Assembly: GCA_963969495.1 (NCBI GenBank)
Contig: OZ018321.1
Location: 106,275,357-106,339,356, forward strand
From: Ceratothoa steindachneri
Taxonomy: Eukaryota > Arthropoda > Malacostraca > Isopoda > Cymothoidae
Direction: 5' to 3'
Length of the DNA stretch: 64,000 nt
Shown: piece by piece, positions 48,722-60,994 of the stretch
How positions within the stretch are numbered: the first letter of the stretch is position 1
Layout of the letters: each line of letters begins with the position of its first letter
Made by a program: the position numbers and the translations under genes
The notes under the pieces: model-generated
Seen by the model: the letters and a program-made list of their open reading frames with translations, nothing else
The model's database searches: none
Told to the model about the DNA's origin: nothing

Positions 48722-50025
48722 GGCTTCTTTGTTGGCGAGGCACCCCTTTTTGCGACCTCTGAGAAGGTCGTTTCTGGAGTGACACGGGCGTACTGGCGTA
48801 CGTCCGCCCTCACTCTGGGCCGGATACTCCTTTCGGTCCTCTCTATGACATCCTGGATCATGTTCGACAGAAAGGCCTTTACTTTAAAGGAAAGATGTAC
48901 CCCATCCCTTTGGTAGAGATCATTTCTACCATAAAAGGTGCGGTACGGGTTCACAAAAAAGACCCTCTCTGCCGTACACAAATCTGCCAGGCGCCGGTTT
49001 AAAGACACATTCATCGAGTGAGCGGTCCGTGTTGGACCTCTTCTCGGGAGCATCCCGACTACCACACGCTTGCGGGTTTTCAGCCCACAGTCGTCCACGG
49101 CACCCATGACCGTGTGGAGGATTTTATCTGTAGGGCCTACCCTACCTCCTCTCAGGTAGAGGTCGTTTCCACTGACCATCAGAGCAACGACTGAGCTCTC
49201 AGAAATCTGTGATTTCTCAGCCTCTACTCTGATGTGGTGGTCACCACATCCTGGCAGGCAGCTTACCTTCACACTAGTGTGAAGGCGGGCCGCTATCAGG
49301 GACTGCAGGTCCCGTGCTTGAGAATCACCAATAAGGGTGACTCTTTCACATTTGTCAGCAGGCGACTTATTCTTCCCCCTCGGAAGCGACTTGCCGCTTT
49401 CCTCTTGTATCTCTACATTTTTCTTTTTTTTCTTCTTCATCTTATTTTTCTTGTCTTTATTTGTTTTCTCTTCTTCCGTTCCTCTTTTCTCTTCTTTTCT
49501 TTCCACTTTCCCTTGCGCACCAGTAACGCTCGAATCCTCTACACTGGGGTGAGCAGCATTAAGGTCCTTTTTCTTCTTTTTCTTTTTCTTCTTCTCATTG
49601 GCTCCGCATGGCAGAAATGGGGCTGCCAATGCACTTTAACCTCCCTGGGCTGGAGTCGCATCGGCGGAACCACCCAAGTCAGTGGGACTCTCCTCTCGAG
49701 CTTGAGCCGACTGGGCCTCTAGTTTAGAGGCTAGCTCTAGGATTTTTTCCTCGAGACGCCGAATCTGAAGCGCGTGCTGCGTTTCTAGGGTCTGTATTTT
49801 ATTTTCCAGCGCCCTAGATTTTTCTTCAGAGGTTGTGAAGAGATCCTTGAGTTCATTGCAGCATGCTACTGCCTCTCGGATCTCTCCTTTAAGGATGCAG
49901 TCGGTGCATATACTTCCCGGGTGGCATTTCGAAAAACATCCTTCCGGGAAGTCCACGCACCACTTGTCCTTCTGGCATATCGCACATGTATATTTAAGTG
50001 CAGCTAGACCTTTTTTCCCTGTCAT
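48703..50025 (-). pseudogene. E14 ORF1, one nonsense change
   Basis: ATG at 50023-50025 (FKMTGKKGLAALKYTC). Finger, coiled coil and linker run to a Glu-to-stop (GAA to TAA) at 49636-49638, after TPAQGG. The same frame then continues for 308 codons with the Lys-run linker and the whole esterase (LIGDSQARDLQ, VALMVSGNDLYLRGG, DGVHLSFK). TAG at 48703. Confidence 0.85.
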
Positions 50026-50942
50026 TTTAAACACTTTCTCTCTTTCAAAACTTTGTGACCAATCAATAGAAAAAAGGGGGTTGGTGAGTTCTCCCCGCGT
50101 GAGTCGCTCCCGCCTATCGATCGGAGACGTTTTGGATCTTTCAGAAGGCACGCTCCATGTGCTGCTGTTCGTCCGACCGAGTCGTCAAGCCTCGGCGTGC
50201 CGTGGCTCCCAACCAAGCAGCACAGACGGTCCCCGAAGGGGCCATCGATTTGTCACCAGGTGAACAACAACGGAGCACGCCCCTTACTAAACTCCTACTA
50301 GTTCCCTTCACAACGGCCAGGATCTCGGAGCAGCGTTCAATGGATATCCCGCCCCACCAAGAGACTCGACCCAAGGCATTTTATTGGCCTGGCAACCAAC
50401 ATGGGAACAAATGGCCGTCACCTCGGACCGATGCTACCAGAGGCACCCGTCAACGGGCACTGGGAACGGTCAATAATTACGCGCCAGGGAAGGGGTTAAC
50501 GGGGCACTACCCTCATCCCATTCATCGTGCCCCAACGCCTAGTACACCTCTAGTCCTAGTCTCTCGCAACCAGTGAGCGTCGATTGGCGTTGTTTATAGA
50601 GGTTCCAAAGCCTCTCTTCTGACGCATGAGGTAGCTGCCAGGTCCTTATATGTAGATAGAGGAAGAAAAGGGAAACAGGGACATGATAGTAGGCTTTTTT
50701 TTTGTTTTTTTCTTTTTGTAAAAGTGGGAGAGATAGAATAAAAGTAAAAAAGGAGAAGGATAGAGTAAAAAAAAGGAAGGAATGACGCACTTAGTCTGTA
50801 ATCTCGTTTACGACCAAATCGACAAGGGAAGCCCTACAAGGGGTACCCAGAAGAGGTACCCCCGCTGACATAGCTCGAAAAGTCAAAGGTACACACAAGC
50901 TCTCTTCCCGCGACAAGGGGGCGTCACCTCTCCCTCTACATT
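50026..50942 (-). other. E14 5' UTR
   Basis: Family A 5' UTR, 0.9 kb; GGTACC inverted repeat present. No gene is seen. Confidence 0.7.
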
Positions 50943-50966
50943 GAGAGAGAGAGAGAGAGAGAGAGA
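50943..50966. repeat. (GA)n tract between E14 and E15
   Basis: 24 bp of pure GA. Confidence 0.95.
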
Positions 50967-50992
50967 GTAACAAGGAGTAACAAGGAAAGTTA

Positions 50993-51031
50993 GTACCCTA
51001 GGAGACCTTACGGTCCATTCAAAGAGGGTAC
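50993..51031 (-). promoter_or_regulatory. 3' hairpin of E15, GUAA loop
   Basis: Outer stem GTACCCT/AGGGTAC, GNRA loop intact. Confidence 0.65.
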
Positions 51032-51065
51032 CTTTAGGCTAGCAATCGAGCGGGCACATGGCTGC

Positions 51066-53858
51066 TCAATTGTTTTGCGTCCCTAAACGGCCACTTTTCA
51101 AGACTTTGTCTAGTCTTGACTTGAACTGGTCAACAGATTCACTGTTGACAACTTCCACTCGAAGTGCGTTCCACATACCGCAGATACTGTAAGTGAAAAA
51201 ATTTACACAGATTGCGGTTGTAACGCTTCAGTTCAAGTTTGAAGCCGTGATTGCGCGTTCTGTTCTCACTCAGTGTGAAAATATCCCGGTAGTTAACATT
51301 GTCGAACCCTCGAAGTATTTTGAAAACTTCGATGAGCTGATCACGCTGTCTACGGGTTTCCAGCGAGAACAGATCTAATTCCCTTAGTCTATCCTCATAA
51401 CTTTTTTGTCGGATAGAGGGAATCAGCTTGGTTGCCCTGGCTTGTACGCGTTCCAATCTCGCGATGTCCTTTCGCAATGAAGGACTCCAAAATTGTACGG
51501 CATACTCCAGGTGCGGTCGGACAAGTGAGTTTTATAGGCACTGTACAATCTCCTGGTTCCGATAACCAAACTAGCGCTTAATATAGCCTAGCATCCTTTG
51601 GGCCTTTTCTCCGCCTCAATGCACTGTTTCGAGAACTTGAGGTCACTAGTGATTGTTACACCCAAGTCCTTCTCAGTGTCACTCGATTGAAGAGCAGTGC
51701 CCTTAAGGATATACTGTGATTGGGGGTTTCTGTGGCTGATATGCATCACTTTGCATTTGCCCACGTTAAAAGGCATTTGCCACGTGTCCGACCACTCCCC
51801 AATCTTCCCAAGATCTTCCTGCAGGCGGGCAGTATTTCCATCCTTTGCAACGTTCATACCAAGCTTGGTATCATCGGCCAATTTGGAAATCTTGGCAACC
51901 ATGTCACCGTCCATGTCGTTGACGTAGATGATGAATAGTAGTGGTCCCAGGACAGAACCTTGAGGCACCCCGCTAGTAACGGGCACCCACTCAGAAGACT
52001 GTCCATTTACCACCACCCGTTGCCGTCTGCCACTTAGCCAGTTCTCGATCCAGCCGGCTACCTTTCCGTCTATGCCAAGCGCTCGCACTTTCCGGAGAAG
52101 GCGGCGGTGTGGTACCTTATCAAAGGCTTTCTGAAAGTCTAGGTAGACCACATCCACCGCCTTGTCCCGATCGTGCTCACTGAAAACGAAGTGGAAGAAT
52201 TCTACAAGGTTCGTCAGGCATGACCGTTGCCTTCGGAAGCCGTGCTGGGAACTCCTCAGTAGCAGGTTTGAGTCTAAATACGACGTCACTTTGTCCACCA
52301 TGATGCTTTCCATGAGTTTACCGACTATCGAAGTCAGACTGATAGGTCGGTAGTTCGACGGTTGGCTACGGTCTCCTTTCTTGAAGATCGGAGTCACCTC
52401 CGCCTCACGCCAGTCTCTAGGAACGCATGCGGTCCGGATTGACATGTTAAAGATAGCGCACAGATGTCGTGATACTTCATCGCACACTTCCTTTAACACT
52501 TTGGGTAGAAACCCGTCCGGTCCAGGGGACTTATTCGTCTTTAGGTCAGCGATCTTTTTCTTTATTTCTCCTTCGGTGAAGTCCATTGCCTCCAGCTTTT
52601 CCCCCGAGTAGGAATCCGTCGGCTGGGGAATGGGACCACACTCTTCAGTAAACACTGAAGAGAAGTAGTCGTTGAGGAGGTTGGCATTTTCTGAATCTGA
52701 ATGCTTTAATGTCCCATCCTTATTCCTCAAAGGGCCAATCGTTCGACGGATTGGTTTACGGTTGTTCACATATCCAAAAAACTCCTTGGGATTCTCTTTA
52801 CAGAGTCTCGCCACTCGGAGTTCCTCAGACCGCTTAGCCGCCCTTATGCTGGACTTCACTCTCCTGGCTAGCCTCCGGTATTCGTCAAAGTCACCCGAGA
52901 TCTTCGATTGCCGGTACACATTTCTCTTCTGCCTAAGCAGTTTCCCGATTTCTCGATTAAACCACTTTGGTTGAACAGAAGACCGACGGGGGCATTTCAG
53001 AGGAATAAAACGCGATTGAAGACTCATGAATGTGGTTTTGAAACTGTTCCAAGAGTCTTCAACACCATCGCACTCTTCTAGCCTCGCGTCAGTCAGTCCC
53101 GCGCGTAGACCTGCAAAGTCTGCTCTTCTCAAATCCGGTTTCCTTGATTTACTAGTTGCAGGCTCTGCCTTGGGGACTTTGCCTACAAATCTAATTAGTC
53201 GGTGGTCACTGCCACCGAGCTCTTCGCCAACAGAGATATCCTCAACGATGTCATCTTCGGAGGTGAAAACCAAGTCGAGGATATTGTCTCCTCTCGTTGG
53301 CTCTCTCACCCATTGAGTGAGGAACTCGTTGTTCGTGAACTCCAGGAGTAGTGCGTTCTCGCCCCAGGGTTCTCTGGTTTCCCAGTCAACTTGTGTGTTG
53401 AAATCACCCATGACGATACACACTCTGTCTTCGACAAGTTCTCCTAGTAGCTGGTACAGATCTCTGTCCTTTTCAACGAGTTGGGCAGGAGGTCTATAAA
53501 GCACCAGGGTCCTGTATTTGGCAGGACCTATCTCTAGGTCAACACCTAGTAGATCATGGTCGGATATGATGTTGCAATCCGTCGAGTTGAGAGTATCCTT
53601 GACATACAACATCACACCGCCACCCTCTCTGTCTGGCCTATCTTTCAGGAAGAGCTGGTAACCGGGAATCGTGAATTCACCTTCAAAATCTCGGCTTGAG
53701 GTTTTTATCCACGACTCCGTTATGGCCACCATCTCAGGTTCCTCTGTTACTACGAGGCCACTGAGCTCGAGAAACTTATTCCTGATTGACCTCGCATTGA
53801 ACAGAAGAACTTTGAGGGAGTCCCCTAGTGTAGGACTCCCTACGCTCTTCCGTTTCCC
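51066..53858 (-). pseudogene. E15 ORF2, long open frame with late frameshifts
   Basis: 714 codons open from ATG at 53732 to 51588, covering the endonuclease (VMGDFNTQVDWE, DLVFTSEDD, GGSDHRLIRF) and RT ([61 protein letters not shown]). The catalytic box reads LADD. A 1-nt loss near 51606 shifts the frame in AEKKAQRMLG. The C-terminal part (51139-51477) has another 2-nt loss near 51205. Confidence 0.87.
53815..53858 (-). promoter_or_regulatory. Putative -1 frameshift cassette, E15
   Basis: Heptamer GGGAAAC 53852-53858. Stem 53833-53841 with 53815-53823. The loop differs from E8 at two positions; the stem is unchanged. Confidence 0.65.
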
Positions 53859-55021
53859 GGTTTCTCTGTTTTCGTGGTCACACCCTTTTTGACCACCTCC
53901 GAGAAGGTCGTTCCAGGAGTGACACGGGCATGCTGGCGCACGTCCGCTTTCGCTCTGTTTCGAACGCTCCTTTGGGTGCGTTCCACGACATCTTGAATTA
54001 GATTGGCGAGAAAGGCCTTCCCTTTAAAGGAGAGATGTAACCCGTCCCTTTGGTAGAGGTCGTCTCTACCGATAAAGGTACGATAGGGGTCCACGAAAGA
54101 AGACTCCTTCTGCCGTGCAGAGATCCGCCAACCTTTTGTTCACTGCCACATTTCTTTCGTGAGCGGTTCGGGATGGATCTCTTCTCGGAAGCATCCCAAC
54201 CACCACACGTTTGCGGGTTTTAAGCCCTATGTCGTCCACGGCTCCCATCACTGTTTGGATGGTCTTACCACTGAGGCCCACTTTACCCCCTCTGAGGTAG
54301 ATGTCGTTGCCGCTCACCATCAGAGCAACAACAGAATTCTCAGAAATCTGAGCTTTCTCTGCCTCTACTCTGATGGTGTGGTTACCCCGTTCTGACAGCC
54401 AGCTTACCTTCACGCTAGTGCGAAGGCGGGCCGCTAGCAGCGGCTGCAGATCCCGTGTTTGCGAGTCACCAATGAGGGTGACCTTCGGACACTTGGTCTC
54501 TGAAGACGGGGTCTTCCCTTGTGGAAGAGGCCTTCCCTTTTCCTCTTTACTCTCCACATTCTTATCTTTCTTTTTCTTCTTCTTTATCTGTTTTTTTCTA
54601 TTTTGGGTTCTACTCATGTTTCAACTATCACCTTTTTCTTTTTTTTCTTCGTTTCTCCTTTCTTTTTTTTCTCCTTCTCTCTCGCCTCAGCTGGCTTAGC
54701 CTCAGATGATGCCGGAATGTCCGCTTCATTACCAGGGGATTCCGAAACGTCAGTGGGCGGCGCCTCTTCTAGGCATCGAACCTGAGCTACGTTAAGGGCT
54801 TCGAGCTTCTCCAACTTTCCTTCAAGGACCTTAGCTCTCTCCTCTGAGGCTCTATAGAGGTCTTTTAATTTTTTTACCTCTCGCGTAAATATGCAAGTAG
54901 TGCAGACACTTTCAGGGCTGCATTTTGAGTAGCAGCCCTCCGGAAAGTCAACGCACCACTTTTCTAACTGGCATATTGCACAGTTGTGTTTGAGACGAAC
55001 GGGTCCTTTTTTGCCTGTCAT
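53840..55021 (-). pseudogene. E15 ORF1, two frame changes
   Basis: ATG at 55019-55021 (MTGKKGPVRLKHNC). Finger CAICQLEKWCVDF with the remaining cysteines, coiled coil (LEGKLEKLEALNVAQVRCLE) and a Lys-rich linker in 54614-55021. Esterase in 54066-54617 (LIGDSQTRDLQ, VALMVSGNDIYLRGG) and 53840-54094 (DGLHLSFKG). Frame changes near 54615 and 54090. Confidence 0.82.
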
Positions 55022-55941
55022 TTTGAGCGCTTTCTCTCTCTCTGAAAACTCGTGACCAATCAATGATAAAAAAGGGGGGATGGTGAGTTCTCCCAGCGTG
55101 AGTCGCTCCCGCCTATCGATCGGAGAGGTTTCGGATCTTTCAGAAGGCACGCTCCATGTGCTGCTGTTCGTCCGACCGAGTCATCAAACCTCGGCGCGCC
55201 GTGGCTCCCAACCAAGCAGCACTGACGGTCCCCGAAGGGGCCATCGATTTCTCACCAGGTGAACAACAACGAAGCACGCCCCGTACTAAACTCCTACTAG
55301 TTCCCTTCACAACGGCCAGGATCTCGGAGTAGCGTTCAATGAATATCCCTCCACACCAAGGAACTCGACCCAAGGCTTTTTATTGGCCTGGCAACCAACA
55401 TGGGAATAAAGGGCCGTCACCTCGGACCAAGGCTACCATAAGCACCCGTCAACGGTCACTGAACACGGTCAATAATTACGCGCCAGGAAAGGGGTTAACG
55501 AGGCACTACCCTCATCCCATTAATCGTGCCCCAACGACTAGGACACCTCTAGTCCTAGTCTCTCGCAACCAGTGAGCGTCGATTGGCGTTGTTTATAGAG
55601 GTTCCAAAGCCTCTCTTCTGACGCATGAGGTAGCTGCCAGGTCCTTATAGGTAGATAGAGGAAGAAAGGGAAAGAGTGACACGATAGGAGTAGGCCTTTT
55701 GTTTGTTTTTTTCTTTTTGTATGAGTAGGAGATAGCATTAAAGTAAAAAAAAGGACAGGGATAGAGTAGAAAAAGGAAGGAATGACGCACTTAGTCTGGA
55801 ACCTCGTTTCCGACCAAATCGACAAGGAAAGCCCTACCAGGGGTACCCAGAAGAGGTACCCCCGCCGGCATAGCTCGAAAAGTCCAAGGTCCACACAAGC
55901 TCCCTTCCCGCGACAAGGGGGCGTCACCTCTCCCTCTATTT
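55022..55941 (-). other. E15 5' UTR
   Basis: Family A 5' UTR. Perfect inverted repeat GGGGTACC (55840-55847) with GGTACCCC (55855-55862). No gene is seen. Confidence 0.7.
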
Positions 55942-55956
55942 TCGTTATCAAAAAAA

Positions 55957-55962
<6 letters not shown>

Positions 55963-56025
<63 letters not shown>
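55963..56025. repeat. (GA)n tract between E15 and E16
   Basis: About 63 bp of GA. Confidence 0.97.
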
Positions 56026-56028
<3 letters not shown>

Positions 56029-56050
56029 ACAAGGAGTTACAAGGAAAGAA

Positions 56051-56091
56051 GGTACCCTAGGAGACCTTACGGTCCATTCAAAGAGGGTACC
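56051..56091 (-). promoter_or_regulatory. 3' hairpin of E16, GUAA loop
   Basis: 8-bp outer stem and GNRA loop, same as E8. Confidence 0.7.
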
Positions 56092-56124
56092 TTTGGACTA
56101 GCAATCGAGCGGGCACATGGCTGC

Positions 56125-58907
56125 TCAATTGTTTTGCGTCCCTAAACGGCCACTTTTCAAGACTTTGTCTAGTCTTGACTTGAACTGGTCAACAGATTCA
56201 CTGTTGACAACTTCCACTGGAAATGCGTTCCACATACCGCAGATACTGTAAGTGAAAAAACTTCCACACAGATTGTGGTTGTAACGCTTCAGTTCAAGTT
56301 TGAAGCCGTGATTGCGCTTTCTGTTCTCACTCAGTGTGAAAATATCCCGGTAGTCAACATTGTCGAACCCTCGAAGTATTTTGAAAACTTCGATTAGCTG
56401 ACCACGCAGTCTACGGGTTTCCAGCGAGAACAGATCTAATTCCCTTAGTCTATCCTCATAACTTTTATGTCGGATAGAGGGAATCAGCTTGGTTGCCCTG
56501 GCTTGTACGCGTTCCAATCTCGCGATGTCCTTTCGCAATGAAGGACTCCAAAATTGTACGGCATACTCCAGGTGCGGTCGGACAAGTGAGTTGTACAGGC
56601 ACAGTACTATCTCCCTGTTACGGTATCCAAACAGGCGCATTATGTAGCCTAACATCCTTTGGGCTTTCTTCTCTGCCTCGATGCACTGTTTCGAGAACTT
56701 GAGGTCGCTAGTGATAGCAACACCCAAGTCCTTCTCAGTGTCACTCGATTGAAGAGCAGTGCCCTTAAGGATATAATGAGATTTGGGATTTCTGTGACCG
56801 ATATGCATTACTTTGCATTTGTTCACGTTGAAAGGCATTTGCCACGTGTCCGACCACTCCCCAATCTTCCAAAGATCTTCCTGCAGGCGGGCAGTATTTC
56901 CATCCTTTGCAACGTTCATATCAAGCTTGGTATCGTCGGCAAATTTGGAAATCTTGGCAACCATGTCACCGTCCATGTCGTTGACGTAGATGATGAATAG
57001 TAGTGGTCTCAGGACAGAACCTTGAGGCACTCCGCTAGTAACGGGCACCCACTCAGAAGCCTGTCCATTCACCACCACCCGTTGCCGTCTGCCACTTAGC
57101 CAGTTCTCGATCCAGCCGGCTACTTTTCCGTCTATGCCCAGCGCTCGCACTTTCCGGAGAAGGCGGCGGTGTGGTACCTCTGAAAGTCTAAGTAAACCAC
57201 ATCCACCGCCTTGTCCCGATCGTGCTCACTGAACACAAAGTGGAAGAATTCCACAAGGTTCGTCAGGCATGACCGTTGCCTTCGGAAGCCGTGCTGGGAA
57301 CTCCTCAGTAGCAGGTTTGACTCTAAATACGACGTCACTTTGTCCACCATGATGCTTTCCATGAGTTTACCGACTATCGAAGTCAGACTGATAGGTCGGT
57401 AGTTTGACGGATGGCTGGGGGCTCCTTTCTTGAAGATCGGAGTCACCTCCGCCTCACGCCAGTCTCTAGGAACGCATTTGGTCCGGATTGACATGTTAAA
57501 GATAGCGCACAGATGTCGTGATACTTCATCGCACACTTCCTTCAACACCTTGGGTAGAAACCCATCCGGTCCAGGGGACTTATTCGTCTTTAGGTCAGCG
57601 ATCTTTTTCTTTATTTCTCCTTCGGTGAAGTCCATTGCCTCCAGCTTTTCCCCCGAGTAGGAATCCGTGGGCTGGGGGATGGGACCACACGCTTTAGTAA
57701 ACACTGAGGAGAAGTAGTCATTGAGAAGGTTAGCATTTTCTGCATCTGACTGAGTTAATGCACCCTCCTCGTCCACTAAGGGCCCAATCCTACGATGGAT
57801 TGGTTTACGGCTATTTACATAGCCGAAAAACTCCTTGGGATTCTCCTTGCAGAGTCTCGCCACTCGGAGTTCCTCAGTACGCTTAGCCGCCCTTATGCTG
57901 GACTTCACTCTCCTGGCTAGCCTCCGGTACTCGTCAAAGGCACCCGAGATCTTCGATCGCCGGTACGCATTTCTCTTTTCCCTAAGCAGTTGGCCGATTT
58001 CTCGATTAAACTACTTTGGTTGAACAGAAGACCGACGGAGGCATTTCAGAGGGATGCAACTTGATTGAAGACTCATGAATTTATTTTTGAAATTGTTCCA
58101 CGAATCCTCAACCTCTTCGCATACCGCTAGCCTTACATTAGTCAGCCCAGCTCGAAGGCTTGCAAAGTCTGCTCTTCTCAAGTCAAGTTTCTTTGATTGA
58201 CTGGCAACAGACCTTACCTTCGGGATCTTGACGCTAAATCTAACTAGCTGGTGATCACTGCCACCGAGCTCTTCGCCTACAGAGACATCCTCAACGATAT
58301 CATCCTCAGAGGTGAAGACCAAGTCGAGGATATTGTCTCCTCTCGTCGGTTCTCTGACCCATTGAGTGAGGAACTCGTTGTTGGCGAACTCCAGGAGTAG
58401 CGCGCTCTCGCCACAGGCTGCTCTGGTTTCCCAGTCAACTTGTCTGTTGAAGTCGCCCATAACGATGCACACTCTGCCTTGAACAAGCTCACCCAGCAGC
58501 TGGTACAGTTCCCTGTCCTTCTCAACGGGTTGGGAAGGCGGTCTGTAAAGCACCAGGGTCCTGTATCTGATAGGACCTATCTCCAGGTCAACGCCTAGGA
58601 GCTCGTGATCGGATATAATGTTGGAGTTCGAAGATTTGATTGTATCCTTGACATACAACATTACACCGCCACCCCCTCTGTCTGGCCTATCTTTGTGGAA
58701 GAGTTGGTAGCCAGGAACCGTGAATTCGCCTTCAAAGTCTTGGTTTGACGTTTTTATCCACGATTCTGTTATGGCTACCATTTCGGGTTCTTCCGTCGCT
58801 ACGAGGCCACGGAGCTCAGGAAACTTGTTCCTGATTGACCTCGCATTAAACAGAAGAACTTTCAGGGAGTCCCCGACTGTAGGACTCCCTACGCTCTTCC
58901 GTTTCCC
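56125..58907 (-). pseudogene. E16 ORF2, broken
   Basis: The C-terminal 341 codons (56125-57150) are open to the natural KSGRLGTQNN stop and include [16 protein letters not shown] 14-nt deletion at about 57179 separates them from 57132-57908 ([15 protein letters not shown] to VVYLDFQ). A Trp-to-stop at 58011-58013 separates that from the endonuclease (58011-58781; VMGDFNRQVDWE, DLVFTSEDD, GGSDHQLVRF). Both lesions are shared with E14. Confidence 0.87.
58864..58907 (-). promoter_or_regulatory. Putative -1 frameshift cassette, E16
   Basis: Heptamer GGGAAAC 58901-58907, spacer 58891-58900, stem 58882-58890 with 58864-58872. Confidence 0.65.
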
Positions 58908-60202
58908 GGCTTGTTTGTTGGCGAGGCACCCCTTTTTGCGACCTCTGAGAAGGTCGTTTCTGGAGTGACACGGGCGTACTGGCGTACGTCCGCCCTCACT
59001 CTGGGCTGGATACTCCTTTCGGTCCTCTCTACGACATCCTGGATCATGTTCGACAGAAAGGCCTTTCCTTTAAAGGAAAGATGTACCCCATCCCTTTGGT
59101 AGAGATCATTTCTACCATAAAAGGTGCGGTACGGGTCCACAAAAAAGACCCCCTTTGCCGTACACAAATCTGCCAGGCGCCGGTTTAAAGACACATTCAT
59201 CGAGTGAGCGGTCCGTGTTGGACCTCTCCTCGGGAGCATCCCGACTACCACACGCTTGCGGGTTTTCAGCCCACAGTCGTCCACGGCACCCATGACCGTG
59301 TGGAGGATTTTATCTGTAGGGCCTACCCTACCTCCTCTCAGGTAGAGGTCGTTTCCACTGACCATTAGAGCAACGACTGAGCTCTCAGAAATCTGTGATT
59401 TCTCACCCTCTACTCTGATGTGGTGGTTACCACATCCTGGCAGGCAGCTTACCTTCACACTAGTGTGAAGGCGGGCCGCTAGCAGGGACTGCAGGTCCCG
59501 TGCTTGAGAATCACCAATAAGGGTGACTCTTTCACATTTGTCAGCAGGCGACTTATTCTTCCCCCTCGGAAGCGACTTGCCGCTTTCCTCTTGTATCTCT
59601 ACATTTTTCTTTTTTTTCTTCTTCATCTTATTTTTCTTGTCTTTATTTGTTTTGTCTTCTTCCGTTTCTCTTTTCTCTTCTTTTCTTTCCACTTTCCCTT
59701 GCGCACCAGTAACGCTCGAATCCTCTACACTGGGGTGAGCAGCATTAATGTCCTTTTTCTTCTTTTTCTTTTTCTTCTTCTCATTGGCTCCGCATGGCAG
59801 AAGTGGGGCTGCCAATGCAGTTTCACCTCCTTGGGCTGGAGTCGCATCGGCGGAACCACCCAAGTCAGTGGGACTTTCGTCTCGAGCTTGAGCCGACTGG
59901 GCCTCTAGTTTAGAGGCTAGCTCTAGGATTTTTTCCTCGAGACGCCGAATCTGAAGCGCGTGCTGCGTTTCTAGGGTCTGTATTTTATTTTCCAGCGCCC
60001 TAGATTTTTCTTCAGAGGTTGTGAAGAGATCCTTGAGTTCATTGCAGCATGCTACTGCCTCTCGGATCTCTCCTTTAAGGATGCAGTCGGTGCATATACT
60101 TCCCAGGTGGCATTTCGAAAAACATCCTTCCGGGAAGTCCACGCACCACTTGTCCTTCTGGCATATCGCACATGTATATTTAAGTGCAGCTGGACCTTTT
60201 TT
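58889..60202 (-). pseudogene. E16 ORF1, open but missing its start
   Basis: Open from the junction at 60202 to TAG at 58889-58891 (at least 417 codons). Finger (CAICQKDKWCVDF, GCFSKCH, CTDC), coiled coil (LENKIQTLETQHALQIRRLE, ILELASKLEAQ), Lys-run linker, complete esterase (LIGDSQARDLQ with Ser, VALMVSGNDLYLRGG, DGVHLSFKG with Asp and His). Only the first few residues and the ATG were lost at the E16/E17 junction. Confidence 0.87.
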
Positions 60203-60942
60203 CTCTTCTCCCTAAGCAGTTGGCCGATTTCTCGATTAAACCACTTAGGTTGAACAGAAGACAGACGGGGGCATTTCAGAGGGATGAAACGTGATTGAAG
60301 ACTCATGAATGTGGTTTTGAAACTATTCCACGAGTCTTCAACGGCATCGCACACTTCTAGCCTCACGTCAGTCAGTCCAGCTCGAAGGCTTGCAAAGTCT
60401 GCTCTTCTCAAGTCAAGTTTCTTTAATTGACTGGCAACAGACCTTACCTTCGGGATCTTGACGCTAAATCTAACTAGCTGGTGATCACTGCCACCGAGCT
60501 CTTCGACTACAGAGATATCCTAAACGATATCATCCTCAGAGGTGAAGACCAAGTCGAGGATATTGTCTCCTCTCGTCGGTTCTCTGACCCATTGAGTGAG
60601 GAACTCGTTGTTGGCGAACTCCAGGAGTAGCGCGCTCTCGCCACAGGCTGCTCTGGTTTCCCAGTCAACTTGGCTGTTGAAATCGCCCATAACGATGCAC
60701 ACTCTGCCTTGAACCAGCTCACCCAGCAGCTGGTACAGTTCCCTGTCCTTCTCAACAGATTGGGAAGGGGGTCTGTAAAGCAGCAGGGTCCTGTATTTGG
60801 CAGGACCGATCTCTAGGTCAACGCCTAGGAGCTCGTGGTCGGATATAACGTTGGAGTTCGTAGATTTGATTGTATCCTTGACATACAACATTACACCACC
60901 ACCCTCTCTGTCTGGCCTATCTTTGTGGAAGAGTTGGTAGCC
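60203..60942 (-). mobile_element. E17: CR1 family A endonuclease fragment
   Basis: 740-bp piece of ORF2 without 3' end, fused to E16 on its left. On the right it ends at CCAG running into GA repeats, a truncation like those of E10 and E18. It encodes GDFNSQVDWE, LTQWVREPTRG and DLVFTSEDD (60520-60891). A stop lies near 60520. Confidence 0.87.
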
Positions 60943-60960
60943 AGAGAGAGAGAGAGAGAG
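60943..60960. repeat. (GA)n tract between E17 and E18
   Basis: About 18 bp of GA, the shortest spacer in the array. Confidence 0.9.
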
Positions 60961-60994
60961 TTACAAGGAGTTACAAGGAGTTACAAGGAAAGAA

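Larger units (their letters stand above)
45841..50942 (-). mobile_element. E14: CR1 family A, full length
   Basis: Complete A element of the E7-like subgroup. It shares a 14-nt deletion and a Trp-to-stop change with E16 (see findings). Confidence 0.92.
50967..55941 (-). mobile_element. E15: CR1 family A, full length
   Basis: Complete A element, tail (GTAACAAGGA units) to 5' end. ORF2 is open for 714 codons. The 5' end is separated from the GA tract by about 20 bp of A-rich filler. Confidence 0.92.
56026..60202 (-). mobile_element. E16: CR1 family A, 5' UTR lost at a junction
   Basis: Tail, hairpin, ORF2 and nearly all of ORF1. At 60202, within the first codons of ORF1, the sequence jumps to ORF2 endonuclease sequence (E17) at a pyrimidine run. 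Close relative of E14. Confidence 0.9.
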
